The position numbers were made by a program, and so were the translations under genes. DNA of 64,000 nt, taken from [Clostridium] asparagiforme DSM 15981. Lineage in GTDB: Bacteria; Bacillota; Clostridia; Lachnospirales; Lachnospiraceae. The stretch lies in contig CP102272.1 of NCBI GenBank assembly GCA_025149125.1, forward strand, positions 310,001 to 374,000, given 5' to 3'. A model generated the notes under the pieces. It was not told the DNA's origin and searched no databases. It saw nothing but the letters and a program-made list of their open reading frames with translations. This document shows positions 18,537 to 26,741 of the stretch, one piece after another; position 1 is the first letter of the stretch; the number at the start of each line of letters is the position of its first letter.

Positions 18537-19460
18537 ATGTTAAAGTATCTGGTAAAACGAATTGGTACGGCCGTGATTACGTTGTTTGTGGCCGCGACGA
18601 TTACATTCTTTGTCATGAACCTGGTTCCGGGCGATCCTTTTATGAGTGAGAAGGCTCCCACGGCCGCCGCGAAGGCCGCGATGGAGGCAAAATACGGTTT
18701 GGACAAGCCGTTAGTGGTCCAGTACGCGAATTATCTGAAAAACCTGCTGCACGGCGATTTCGGCGTCAGCTATGTGCAGGCCAAGAATAAGCCGATTATG
18801 GATATTATCAAGCAGGCGTTCCCTATCTCCGCCAAGATCGGCGCCATTGCGGTGGTGGTGGCTACGGTGATCGGCATACCGCTTGGCTGTCTCTCGGCGC
18901 TGCGCAGGGAGAAGTGGCAGGACAATGTGATCCGGGTGCTTTCCACGGTGGGAATCGCGGTTCCGGGCTTTGTGGTCGCCACCTCGTTTATGATTCTGTT
19001 CGCCGTGAAACTGAAACTGGTACCGGCCTCCGGCCTCTCCAGCGCTGCGGCCTACGTGCTTCCGGTGATCACCCTGGCGCTGTCGCCCTGCAGCTACATC
19101 GCCCGCCTCATGCGCTCCAGCATGCTGGACGTGATCGGACAGGACTATATCCGCACCGCCAGAGCCAAGGGCATGAGCGAGTTCATCACCACGTTCAAGC
19201 ACGCCCTCAGGAATTCCCTGATCCCTGTTATTACATACATGGGCCCCATGATCGCCAATGTTCTGACCGGCGGATTCGTGGTGGAGAAGATCTTCAACAT
19301 CCCCGGGCTGGGGCGGTATTTTGTAAAGTCCATTGAGAGCCGTGACTACACCATCATCATGGGCGTCACGATCTTCTATGCGGCAATTCTGATTCTGATG
19401 ACCCTGGTCTGCGATATTATTTACAAGCTCGTAGATCCGAGAATTAAGCTGGATGCATAG
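18537..19460 (+). CDS. Peptide ABC transporter permease, DppB-like
   Basis: 307-aa permease of the DppB/OppB family. The N-terminus MLKYLVKRIGTAVITLFVAA leads into helix 1, followed by the periplasmic PGDPF motif, five further helices, the EAA loop YIRTARAKGMSEFITTFKHA, and a C-terminus DPRIKLDA. A consensus AGGAGG precedes the ATG. First gene of a five-gene importer operon (two permeases, two ATPases, binding protein last). Confidence 0.95.
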   Translation: MLKYLVKRIGTAVITLFVAATITFFVMNLVPGDPFMSEKAPTAAAKAAMEAKYGLDKPLVVQYANYLKNLLHGDFGVSYVQAKNKPIMDIIKQAFPISAKIGAIAVVVATVIGIPLGCLSALRREKWQDNVIRVLSTVGIAVPGFVVATSFMILFAVKLKLVPASGLSSAAAYVLPVITLALSPCSYIARLMRSSMLDVIGQDYIRTARAKGMSEFITTFKHALRNSLIPVITYMGPMIANVLTGGFVVEKIFNIPGLGRYFVKSIESRDYTIIMGVTIFYAAILILMTLVCDIIYKLVDPRIKLDA

Positions 19461-19472
19461 GAGGATGGGAAC

Positions 19473-20492
19473 GTGGATAAACAGAAGATTTTACACAGAT
19501 TAGGCTTGAGCGCGCTGCCGGAACTGTCGGATGCGGACTTTGCACCGGCTTCAAAGGAGGAGCAGGAGCAGATCACATCCATGCAGGAGGCGGTCAGCTA
19601 TTGGAAAGACGCCTGGAGGCGTTTAAAGAAGAATAAAATCGCCATGGTCGCCCTTGTGATCATCGGCGTTCTGGTCATATTTGCGGTGGTGGGCCCTTAT
19701 CTCAGCCCCTACACCTACAGCCAACAGATCCGCGGGGACGAGAACCTGTTCCCCTGCTTCAAGCACCCCTTCGGCACGGATAAACTGGGACGCGACCTGC
19801 TGGTCCGCACCATGATCGGAACCCGCATTTCCCTGTTGATCGGTATCGTCTCCGCCCTTATCGTGCTGGTGATCGGCTCCGTGTACGGCGCGATCTCCGG
19901 TTTGGTAGGCGGAACCACCGACAACATCATGATGCGTATTGTGGATATTCTCAACGCGCTGCCCACCATTCTGATGGTAATCGCCATCAAGATGGTAATT
20001 GAGGAGCCTCTGAACACGCTGATCAACAGCAATGCGTTTTTTAAGCCCCTGCAGGTGCTGGGATCGGGAATCATCGCTATCTTTATCGTGTACGGTCTGT
20101 TGTACTGGGTGGGCGCGGCGCGTATCGTCCGCGGCCAGGTACTGCAGCTGAAGGAAATGGAATATGTGAACGCCGCGGTGGCGCTGGGAGCCAACAAAAA
20201 GCGCCTGATCATGAAGCATCTGCTGCCCAACTGCGTGGGCCAGCTGATCGTCACGACCATGCTGCAGATCCCCTCCGCGATCTTTACCGAGGCGTTTCTG
20301 AGCTTTTTAGGTATCGGTGTTTCCATGCCCATGGCCAGCCTGGGTTCCCTCTGTTCCGACGGGCTGAACGGCATTATTTCCTATCCCTACCGCGAGTTCT
20401 TCCCCGCAATCGTGATCAGCGTGATTATCCTGGCCTTCAACCTGTTCGGTGACGGTCTCAGAGATGCGCTTGACCCAAGGCTGAAGAAATAG
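19473..20492 (+). CDS. Peptide ABC transporter permease, DppC-like
   Basis: 339-aa DppC/OppC permease with a long cytoplasmic N-terminus (about 60 residues, containing the SYWKDAWRRLKKNK segment of this family) before helix 1. The FGTDKLGRDLLVRTMIGTRIS signature and the EYVNAAVALGANKKRLI EAA loop are present; it ends NLFGDGLRDALDPRLKK. It starts at GTG (19473), 8 bases after AGGAGG; the nearby ATG at 19465 is in another frame. Partner of the DppB-like protein 12 bases upstream. Confidence 0.93.
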   Translation: MDKQKILHRLGLSALPELSDADFAPASKEEQEQITSMQEAVSYWKDAWRRLKKNKIAMVALVIIGVLVIFAVVGPYLSPYTYSQQIRGDENLFPCFKHPFGTDKLGRDLLVRTMIGTRISLLIGIVSALIVLVIGSVYGAISGLVGGTTDNIMMRIVDILNALPTILMVIAIKMVIEEPLNTLINSNAFFKPLQVLGSGIIAIFIVYGLLYWVGAARIVRGQVLQLKEMEYVNAAVALGANKKRLIMKHLLPNCVGQLIVTTMLQIPSAIFTEAFLSFLGIGVSMPMASLGSLCSDGLNGIISYPYREFFPAIVISVIILAFNLFGDGLRDALDPRLKK

Positions 20493-20506
20493 GAGGTTTA
20501 CAGGAC

Positions 20507-21505
20507 ATGGAAGACAACAAGAATTTAGTGGAAGTCAAGAACCTGGAAGTCAGCTTCTTCACCTATGCGGGCGAGGTAAAGGCGGTCCGGGGAATCAGTT
20601 ATAATTTAAAGCCGGGCGAGGTGATGGGCATCGTGGGCGAGTCGGGCAGCGGCAAGTCCGTTTCCTCCTACGGCCTGATGGGCATCATCCCGGAGCCGGG
20701 AAAGGTGATCGGCGGCCGGATCCTGTTCGAGGGCCGGGATGTGACGGCCATGAGTGAGAAGGAACTGCTTAAAATCCGCGGCAAGGATATCAGCATGATA
20801 TTCCAGGACCCCATGACCTCCTTGAATCCGCTGTTCACTATCGGCAATCAGATTGAGGAGTCCCTGCGAAAGCACACCAGTCTGGATAAGGACCAGCGCC
20901 AGAAGCGCATGGTGGAGCTTTTAACCCTGGTGGGAATCAACCAGCCGGAGAAGCGGCTGAAACAGTACCCCCACGAGTTTTCAGGCGGTATGCGCCAGCG
21001 TGTGATGATCGCCATGGCACTGGCCTGCGATCCCAAGCTGCTGATCGCGGACGAGCCGACCACGGCTCTGGACGTGACCATTCAGGCCCAGATTCTGGAG
21101 CTGCTTAAGGAGCTGAAGGATAAGATCCATATGGGCATCGTGTTCATTACCCACGATCTGGGCGTCGTCTCCGATATCTGCGACAGCATCAGCGTGATGT
21201 ACGCGGGAACCATTGTGGAGAGCGGCAGCAGCGACCAGATCTTTTACGAACCCAGACATCCCTACACCTGGGGGCTGCTGGCCTCCGTGCCCAAGATCGA
21301 CACGGATGAGCACCAGCGCCTGATCCCCATCGAGGGAAACCCTGTGGACCTGATCAACCCGCCTAAGGGCTGTCCCTTCGCGCCGCGGTGCAAGCACTGC
21401 ATGAAGATTTGTATCGACCAGGCTCCGCCCCAGTGTCAGGTGGGGGAGGGTCATATGGCCGCCTGCTGGCTGCCGGTGAAAGAAGCGCGGGAAGAGGAGG
21501 TGTAG
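20507..21505 (+). CDS. Peptide ABC transporter ATP-binding protein, DppD-like
   Basis: 332-aa ATPase. Walker A GESGSGKS, signature [15 protein letters not shown], Walker [13 protein letters not shown], switch His in VFITHDLG. The C-terminal extension with [10 protein letters not shown] is the OppD/DppD Cys motif. It lies 14 bases after the permease and 3 bases before the next ATPase. Cytoplasmic motor subunit of the second peptide importer. Confidence 0.95.
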   Translation: MEDNKNLVEVKNLEVSFFTYAGEVKAVRGISYNLKPGEVMGIVGESGSGKSVSSYGLMGIIPEPGKVIGGRILFEGRDVTAMSEKELLKIRGKDISMIFQDPMTSLNPLFTIGNQIEESLRKHTSLDKDQRQKRMVELLTLVGINQPEKRLKQYPHEFSGGMRQRVMIAMALACDPKLLIADEPTTALDVTIQAQILELLKELKDKIHMGIVFITHDLGVVSDICDSISVMYAGTIVESGSSDQIFYEPRHPYTWGLLASVPKIDTDEHQRLIPIEGNPVDLINPPKGCPFAPRCKHCMKICIDQAPPQCQVGEGHMAACWLPVKEAREEEV

Positions 21506-21508
21506 GCG

Positions 21509-22489
21509 ATGGCGGACGGTAAGAACATTTTAATCGAGGTACACAACCTCAAGAAATATTTCCCGGTGAAAACCGGTTTCATGAAGATGAACCATGTGAA
21601 GGCCGTGGATGATGTGAGCTTTTACATCGAGAAGGGCGAGACCCTGGGCCTGGTGGGGGAGAGCGGCTGCGGAAAGACCACGCTGGGGCGCACGATCCTG
21701 CGTCTGCACGAGCCCACGGAGGGGAAGATTATTTATAAGGGCGAGGACATCACCCATGTGGATATGCTGCCCTACCGCAGAAAGATGCAGATCATTTTCC
21801 AGGACCCCTACGCTTCTCTGGACCCGCGTATGACCGTGGGCGATATCATCGGCGAAGCCCTGGATATCCATAAAATGTACAGCTCCAAAGCCGAACGCAG
21901 GGACAAGATCAACGCCCTGCTGGACATTGTAGGCTTAAACACGGAGCACGCCAACCGCTTTGCCCACGAGTTCTCAGGCGGACAGCGTCAGAGAATCGGC
22001 ATTGCCAGGGCGCTGGCCGTGGATCCCGAGTTTATCGTGTGCGACGAGCCCATCTCCGCCCTGGACGTTTCCATCCAGGCCCAGGTGGTGAATATGCTGG
22101 AGGATTTGCAGGCGGACCGGGGCTTTACCTATTTATTCATCGCCCACGACTTATCCGTGGTGAAACACATCAGCAGCCGCATCGGCGTGATGTACCTGGG
22201 CCACATGGTGGAGCTGGCAAAGAGCAACGAGCTGTACCGCAAGCCCCTTCACCCCTACACCCAGACACTGCTGTCCGCGATCCCCATTGCGGATCCCAAG
22301 GCCAGCCGGGCCAAGCAGCGGATTATTCTGCAGGGAGATATACCGAGCCCCATGAATCCGCCCAGCGGATGTACGTTCCGCACCCGTTGCCCCTACGCAA
22401 CGGAGGAGTGCGCCCAGAGCGCGCCGGAGTTTAAGGAGTGGGAGCCGGGACATTTTGCGGCCTGCCACCATCTGGACAAAATCAATTAG
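21509..22489 (+). CDS. Peptide ABC transporter ATP-binding protein, DppF-like
   Basis: 326-aa ATPase partner of the DppD-like protein. Walker A GESGCGKT, signature [15 protein letters not shown], Walker [15 protein letters not shown]. The oligopeptide C-terminal motif [14 protein letters not shown] is present. GGAGG overlaps the end of the upstream gene, so the pair is probably coupled. Confidence 0.95.
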   Translation: MADGKNILIEVHNLKKYFPVKTGFMKMNHVKAVDDVSFYIEKGETLGLVGESGCGKTTLGRTILRLHEPTEGKIIYKGEDITHVDMLPYRRKMQIIFQDPYASLDPRMTVGDIIGEALDIHKMYSSKAERRDKINALLDIVGLNTEHANRFAHEFSGGQRQRIGIARALAVDPEFIVCDEPISALDVSIQAQVVNMLEDLQADRGFTYLFIAHDLSVVKHISSRIGVMYLGHMVELAKSNELYRKPLHPYTQTLLSAIPIADPKASRAKQRIILQGDIPSPMNPPSGCTFRTRCPYATEECAQSAPEFKEWEPGHFAACHHLDKIN

Positions 22490-22552
22490 GTAATAGCTGG
22501 CTCGTGTCAGTATTATATAAAATTTTATGATCAAAAAGGAGGAGATAAGAGA

Positions 22553-24247
22553 ATGATGAAAAAAACAATGCTCAAAAAGGCAGCGGCAGCTGTGCTCTGC
22601 ACGGCGATGGTTGTATCGCTGGCAGCCTGCGGCGGCGGTTCCGGGACCAAGGAGACTGCGGCGGCCGGTTCTTCAGCAGCCGGATCCGAAGCGGGATCTA
22701 CCGGCGAGAAGGAGGCGTTCGAGATCAGCGTTCACAATGGTTCCGAACCCGCATCCCTTGACCCCAACGCGCTGAATTCCAATGATTCCATGATCACCAC
22801 CCTGCATATGTTTGAGGGACTTGCCAAGTATGCCAAGGGCGGCGAGGGCGTGGAGCTGGGTCAGGCCAAGGACTATACGGTCAGCGACGACGGTCTGGTA
22901 TACACTTTTACCCTGCGCGACGATATTTTCTGGTCCGACGGCCAGCCGGTGGTTGCGGGAGACTTCGTGTACTCCTGGCAGAGACTGGTGAGCGGCGGCT
23001 ATGAGAACAGCTACTTTATCGACATGGTTCAGAATGCGGTTGAGATTCAGAACGGCACCAAGGACAAGACCGAGCTGGGCGTTAAGGCCATCGACGACAA
23101 GACCCTGGAAGTTACCCTGAAGGCTCCCTGTAACTATTTTATCGAGATTGTGGCGGCGGCTGTGACCAGCCCGGTGAGACAGGACATCATCGAGGCCAAC
23201 GGCGAGATGTGGTATGAGAATCCCGAGACCTACATCGGCAACGGCGCATACAAGCTGGTGGAGTGGTCCCATCAGGAGAAGATCGTGATGGAAGCCAACG
23301 ACAAGTATTATGACTATGCCAACCTTGGCCCCACCAAGATCACCTGGATGCTGATGGACGACGACAACGCCATTCTGGCTGCGTTTGAGAGCGGAGACTT
23401 GGCTTACGCTGCAAGCTTCCCCACCGAGGAGCTGGACCGCCTGAAAGAGGCCGGCACGTTCCAGGTAGCTCCGGTTGCCGGAACCTACTATATTCTGGTA
23501 AATGCCGAGGGCAAGGGTATGATTCCCGAACTTCAGGATCCCAAGGTGCGCCGCGCTTTGGCTCTGGCCATTGACCGCAACTATGTGACCGATATGGTTA
23601 CCAAGAGAGGCGAGATTCCGGCAGACACCTTCCTTCCCAGAGGTTTCCACGACGAGGACGGCAATGATTATTATGATTCCGCTGAGAAATTCTGGGATAA
23701 CTCCACCTACGAGGCCAACTGTGAGGAGGCCAAGAAGCTGATGGCCGAGGCCGGATATCCGGACGGCGCGGGCTTCCCGACAATCAGCTACACCATCAAC
23801 AACAACAGCGCCCACGCGGCCATCGCCGAGTATGTGCAGAACGTATGGAAAGAGGTTCTGGGCGTGGACTGCACCATCGACTCTCAGGAGTTCGCAGTGT
23901 TCCTGGATATGAGAACCGCCGGCGACTACGCTCTGGCCCGCGCAGGCTGGACTGTAGACTACATGGATCCCGCATCCCTGATGGAGCTGTGGATCACCTC
24001 CAGCGGCAACAACGACTGCCATTTCTACAATGAGGAATATGATTCCTACATCAGCGCAGCCGCACACGCCACCTCCCAGAACGAGCGTTTTGAGAACTTC
24101 CACAAGGCTGAGAAGATTCTGGAGGAGCAGCTGCCGATCATCCCGATCTACTACTACAGCGAGCCGTATCTGATGGATACCTCCAAGTACGATGGGTTCT
24201 TCTCTTACCTGGCGATGCCGGTGTTTAAGTATGTGGTTCAGAAGTAA
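22553..24247 (+). CDS. Oligopeptide-binding lipoprotein, OppA-like (SBP family 5)
   Basis: 564-aa extracytoplasmic binding protein. Residues 1-25 form a signal peptide ending in lipobox LAAC (Cys about 26), then a Ser/Gly/Ala linker. The OppA-type signatures EPASLDPNALNS near the start of the fold and DGLVYTFTLRDDIFWSDGQPV are clear. It closes the operon, 63 bases after the DppF-like gene, and an intrinsic terminator follows. OppA resemblance suggests peptides, consistent with the neighbouring M42 aminopeptidase. Confidence 0.93.
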   Translation: MMKKTMLKKAAAAVLCTAMVVSLAACGGGSGTKETAAAGSSAAGSEAGSTGEKEAFEISVHNGSEPASLDPNALNSNDSMITTLHMFEGLAKYAKGGEGVELGQAKDYTVSDDGLVYTFTLRDDIFWSDGQPVVAGDFVYSWQRLVSGGYENSYFIDMVQNAVEIQNGTKDKTELGVKAIDDKTLEVTLKAPCNYFIEIVAAAVTSPVRQDIIEANGEMWYENPETYIGNGAYKLVEWSHQEKIVMEANDKYYDYANLGPTKITWMLMDDDNAILAAFESGDLAYAASFPTEELDRLKEAGTFQVAPVAGTYYILVNAEGKGMIPELQDPKVRRALALAIDRNYVTDMVTKRGEIPADTFLPRGFHDEDGNDYYDSAEKFWDNSTYEANCEEAKKLMAEAGYPDGAGFPTISYTINNNSAHAAIAEYVQNVWKEVLGVDCTIDSQEFAVFLDMRTAGDYALARAGWTVDYMDPASLMELWITSSGNNDCHFYNEEYDSYISAAAHATSQNERFENFHKAEKILEEQLPIIPIYYYSEPYLMDTSKYDGFFSYLAMPVFKYVVQK

Positions 24248-24310
24248 ATAGCAGAATTGTGAATAACAATCGCCTGCAGGCTGCGCCAGCGGTCCATTGT
24301 ATTCAATAAA

Positions 24311-24347
24311 ACGGGGGTGCCGCGTTAGCGCGGTGCCCCCGTCTTTT
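24311..24347 (+). terminator. Intrinsic terminator of the second peptide ABC operon
   Basis: ACGGGGGTGCCGCG pairs with CGCGGTGCCCCCGT (two wobble pairs, 4-nt loop), followed by CTTTT. Confidence 0.9.
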
Positions 24348-24383
24348 AGCGGTGCGCCCGGCTGGGCGCGTATGTGGTTACTC

Positions 24384-25151
24384 TCAGATCAAATAATCGA
24401 TGCAATTCGAAATATGGTCGAACACCCGGGAGGCGGCCTGTTTTACCGCCTCATTCCCGGTGGTGACGGAAAAGCCCTGGAAGGCCCGGATCATGTCCAG
24501 ATCGTTCATCTCGTCCCCGATCACGCAGACCCGGGAATCCGGGTGCAGGCGTTTAAAGGCGCGGACTCCTTCGGTCTTGCTAACGCCCGGGGCGGTCACG
24601 TCGATGGCTCCGCCGTTGTAGTGGAAGTCCAGGCGGTCCTTGTAGGCAGCAGTGAGATAATTGTAAAGGGCCTGGGAGTCTTCAGCATCAAATCCCCGCA
24701 GAAACATGGAGATGATATCCCCATCCTGCTCCACCGCCTCCCTGGGATACTGGGGAAGCCCTTCCGGGTTGTGGTCCCGGGAAGCGGCCAGGGACGGGTG
24801 CAGGTAGAGGCGGCTGTGCTTGCGCAGGCTTGCCATACCGCACAGGCCTGCGGGGCGGCGCTCCATTTCCGTCTCCAGCTCCCAGGCTGTGGCGGTGTCC
24901 ATGGGCTTTTTAAAGATCACGTTTAAATCCTGGTCAAAGATAACGGCCCCGGTGCAGGCGATGATAAAATCCATTTGCATATCATAGCGGGCGAATTCCT
25001 GCTCCAGCATGCTGAGGGAACGGCCGGTGACCAGTCCGAAGCGGCCGCCGCGGCTGCGGAAACGCCGGATGGCCTCCTTGTCCTCGTCCCGGATGGAACC
25101 CTGCTTAAATGTGCCGTCGTAGTCGGACGCCAGGTAAATTGTCTGATTCAT
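24384..25151 (-). CDS. HAD-superfamily sugar-phosphate phosphatase, Cof/YidA type
   Basis: 255-aa cytoplasmic hydrolase. Motif I is ASDYDGTF with the nucleophile Asp, motif II is in GLVTGRS, and motif IV is CVIGDEMNDLDMI, with a C2 cap between: the Cof-type (HAD-IIB) layout. I start at 25151, where AGGACAG lies upstream, rather than 15 codons further out. Monocistronic, convergent with the peptide operon. Substrate not predictable; family members act on sugar phosphates and flavin or PLP intermediates. Confidence 0.9.
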   Translation of the reverse strand: MNQTIYLASDYDGTFKQGSIRDEDKEAIRRFRSRGGRFGLVTGRSLSMLEQEFARYDMQMDFIIACTGAVIFDQDLNVIFKKPMDTATAWELETEMERRPAGLCGMASLRKHSRLYLHPSLAASRDHNPEGLPQYPREAVEQDGDIISMFLRGFDAEDSQALYNYLTAAYKDRLDFHYNGGAIDVTAPGVSKTEGVRAFKRLHPDSRVCVIGDEMNDLDMIRAFQGFSVTTGNEAVKQAASRVFDHISNCIDYLI

Positions 25152-25369
25152 AGGTCTGTCCTCTGCTTTAGGATGTATATGTGAAGCTTGGCTCACAAAA
25201 CTGTTAAAAAAGTATCATATAGCAGTATTTCATGAAACGGTGGATTTGTCAAGAAGGATGCGGCAGCGTTTTGATCCGCTGGAAATGAACACAAGATAAT
25301 CGTACTGTATTTTCCAGGGGAAGTTTGCTATACTGGGAGTAACTGGAAAAGAGAACGAGAGGAGTTCGA

Positions 25370-25765
25370 ATGGATGTGAGAAAATTCTGGGAGGCGGTGC
25401 TGCAGCAGGACGCCGGGGCTATGAGGCCATATTTTCGTGAGGATGCTCGGGTAAATTGGCACAATACCAACGAACAGTTTACGGTGGAGGAGTTTATCCG
25501 GGCAAACTGCGAGTATCCGGGACGATGGGACGGGGAGGTGGAGCGCGTTGTGGTTCAGGGCGGACTTGTGATCACCGCCACCCGCGTGTGGGCGGCAGGA
25601 GGCGGCCCGTCCTTTCATGTGGTGTCCTTTATCCGGACAGAGGGGGAGCGGATCGTTTCTGTGGATGAATACTGGGGAGACGACGGCGCTCCTCCTCAGT
25701 GGAGGAGGGAGAAACAGATCGGAAGGGCCATTCCTACGAATATAAAGAGAGATGGAGCGGTCTGA
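25370..25765 (+). CDS. SnoaL/NTF2-like small protein
   Basis: 131-aa single-domain protein resembling the NTF2/SnoaL fold: an N-terminal helix (MDVRKFWEAVLQQDAGAMRPYF), a conserved VNWHNTNEQFTVEEFIRAN segment, then strands ending in ERIVSVDEYWGDDG, characteristic of small uncharacterised NTF2-like proteins in Firmicutes. AGAGGAG precedes the ATG. Function unknown. It stands alone and converges on the acetyltransferase gene with only 3 bases between stops. Confidence 0.75.
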   Translation: MDVRKFWEAVLQQDAGAMRPYFREDARVNWHNTNEQFTVEEFIRANCEYPGRWDGEVERVVVQGGLVITATRVWAAGGGPSFHVVSFIRTEGERIVSVDEYWGDDGAPPQWRREKQIGRAIPTNIKRDGAV

Positions 25766-25768
25766 GGC

Positions 25769-26530
25769 TTATAGCCCCCGGTCCGTTAAAAGCTTTTCAA
25801 ACTTCTTTTCCGACGGGATCTCATGGGTCACAAATTCGCCGTTCCAGTACAGGCTGAAGGCTGTGTAGGGGCAGGGCGCGCTCTGGGCCTGCTCTGTGGT
25901 GGTGATGTGAACCGTCTGGATCGGGACGTTCCGGTCGCGGCAGATGGCTTCCAGGAGGGGAACGTATTTGGCGGTGAAGGGGCACTGGCTGGTGTAGTAC
26001 AGGGCAAAGCCGGTTTGGGGAACCTGTGCCGCCGCCTGTTTCAGGCGCGGAGAGAAGCGCGGAAGTTCCGTCTGAGTCTCAAAAGGGAGCGCCATCAGCC
26101 GGAAATTGGGTTCGGCGGCGTCCACGGTCTGAAATCCTTTGTATTTCAGGTATTTGGGGTCCGAGAGAAACCCAAGCTTCTTTTCCGAGGACAGGACGGC
26201 CAAGCCGCGCTTGCCCTGAGATTTGGCGTCCCGGATACATTCTTCCAAAAGCAGGTTGGAATAGCCGTGCCCTTTGAACTGGCCGGACACCCAGAGGCAG
26301 TCGATATACAGGTAGCCGTCCGCCTCAATGGGCGCCCAGGCGTATTCGGCGGGAATATACTCGATAAAGCATTTGCCGCGCACGTCGCCTTTTAAGAAAA
26401 CCAGACCCTGGTCCAGGCGCTCCGTCAGCCAGGCCTTTTTTGACTGTACCTGGCAGTCCTTGTTGCTGGAAATAGCGCAGCAGATGTGCTCTTTTTCAAT
26501 GTTTTCGCGGGTGATTCGGATGAGTTCCAT
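25769..26530 (-). CDS. GNAT N-acetyltransferase with C-terminal YoaP-like domain
   Basis: 253-aa two-domain protein. Residues about 1-150 form a GNAT acetyltransferase fold (DCLWVSGQFKGHGYSNLLLEEC is the acetyl-CoA-binding loop region). Residues about 175-253 (FALYYTSQCPFTAKYVPLLE onward) match the thioredoxin-like YoaP domain with an SQCPF motif. The start at 26530 has AAGGAGG upstream; the frame stays open for another 67 codons through promoter repeats but without a ribosome binding site. Acetyl acceptor unknown. Probably regulated at the palindrome described at 26585-26660. Confidence 0.85.
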   Translation of the reverse strand: MELIRITRENIEKEHICCAISSNKDCQVQSKKAWLTERLDQGLVFLKGDVRGKCFIEYIPAEYAWAPIEADGYLYIDCLWVSGQFKGHGYSNLLLEECIRDAKSQGKRGLAVLSSEKKLGFLSDPKYLKYKGFQTVDAAEPNFRLMALPFETQTELPRFSPRLKQAAAQVPQTGFALYYTSQCPFTAKYVPLLEAICRDRNVPIQTVHITTTEQAQSAPCPYTAFSLYWNGEFVTHEIPSEKKFEKLLTDRGL

Positions 26531-26584
26531 GGTAGTCCTCCTTGGGAGAGTGGTGATGGGTGATAAGGGACATGTCTTCTTCAT

Positions 26585-26660
26585 AAGAGATACGTTTCCT
26601 TGATTATACTTTGTCACCAACCGGCCGGTTGATGACAAGAGATACGTTTCCTTGATTATA
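26585..26660. repeat. Duplicated promoter segment flanking a 28-bp palindrome
   Basis: An identical 24-bp segment occurs at 26585-26608 and 26637-26660; on the minus strand each begins with TATAAT. Between them (26611-26638) lies TTGTCA-C-CAACCGGCCGGTTG-A-TGACAA, symmetric at 26 of 28 positions. It sits 55 bases upstream of the acetyltransferase start. The likely meaning is two copies of a -10/start region around a repressor or activator site (TetR-type operators often have this form). Confidence 0.75.
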
Positions 26661-26676
26661 TCAGATAACAGACAAG

Positions 26677-26722
26677 AAAAATAGCAGTGATTCCGCGATT
26701 TATCCAGCATCACTGCTATTTT
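26677..26722 (-). terminator. Intrinsic terminator of the acyl-CoA ligase operon
   Basis: A perfect 14-bp stem (AAAATAGCAGTGAT and ATCACTGCTATTTT) around a 17-nt loop. On the minus strand it ends in TATTTTTCTTG. It lies 20 bases after the ligase stop. Confidence 0.88.
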
Positions 26723-26741
26723 GCAATTCAAGTATCACATA

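Noticed and set aside
22673..24103. 476-codon antisense frame over the OppA-like gene
   Set aside because: The sense strand encodes a complete binding protein with lipobox; the antisense product shows no recognisable motif.
24251..24275. lac-operator-like stretch TTGTGAATAACAA after the OppA-like gene
   Set aside because: Short 4-bp arms, located between a stop codon and a terminator where an operator would have no promoter to control.
26531..26731. 67-codon N-terminal extension of the GNAT/YoaP gene
   Set aside because: It would translate the duplicated TATAAT promoter repeats; AAGGAGG marks the start at 26530.
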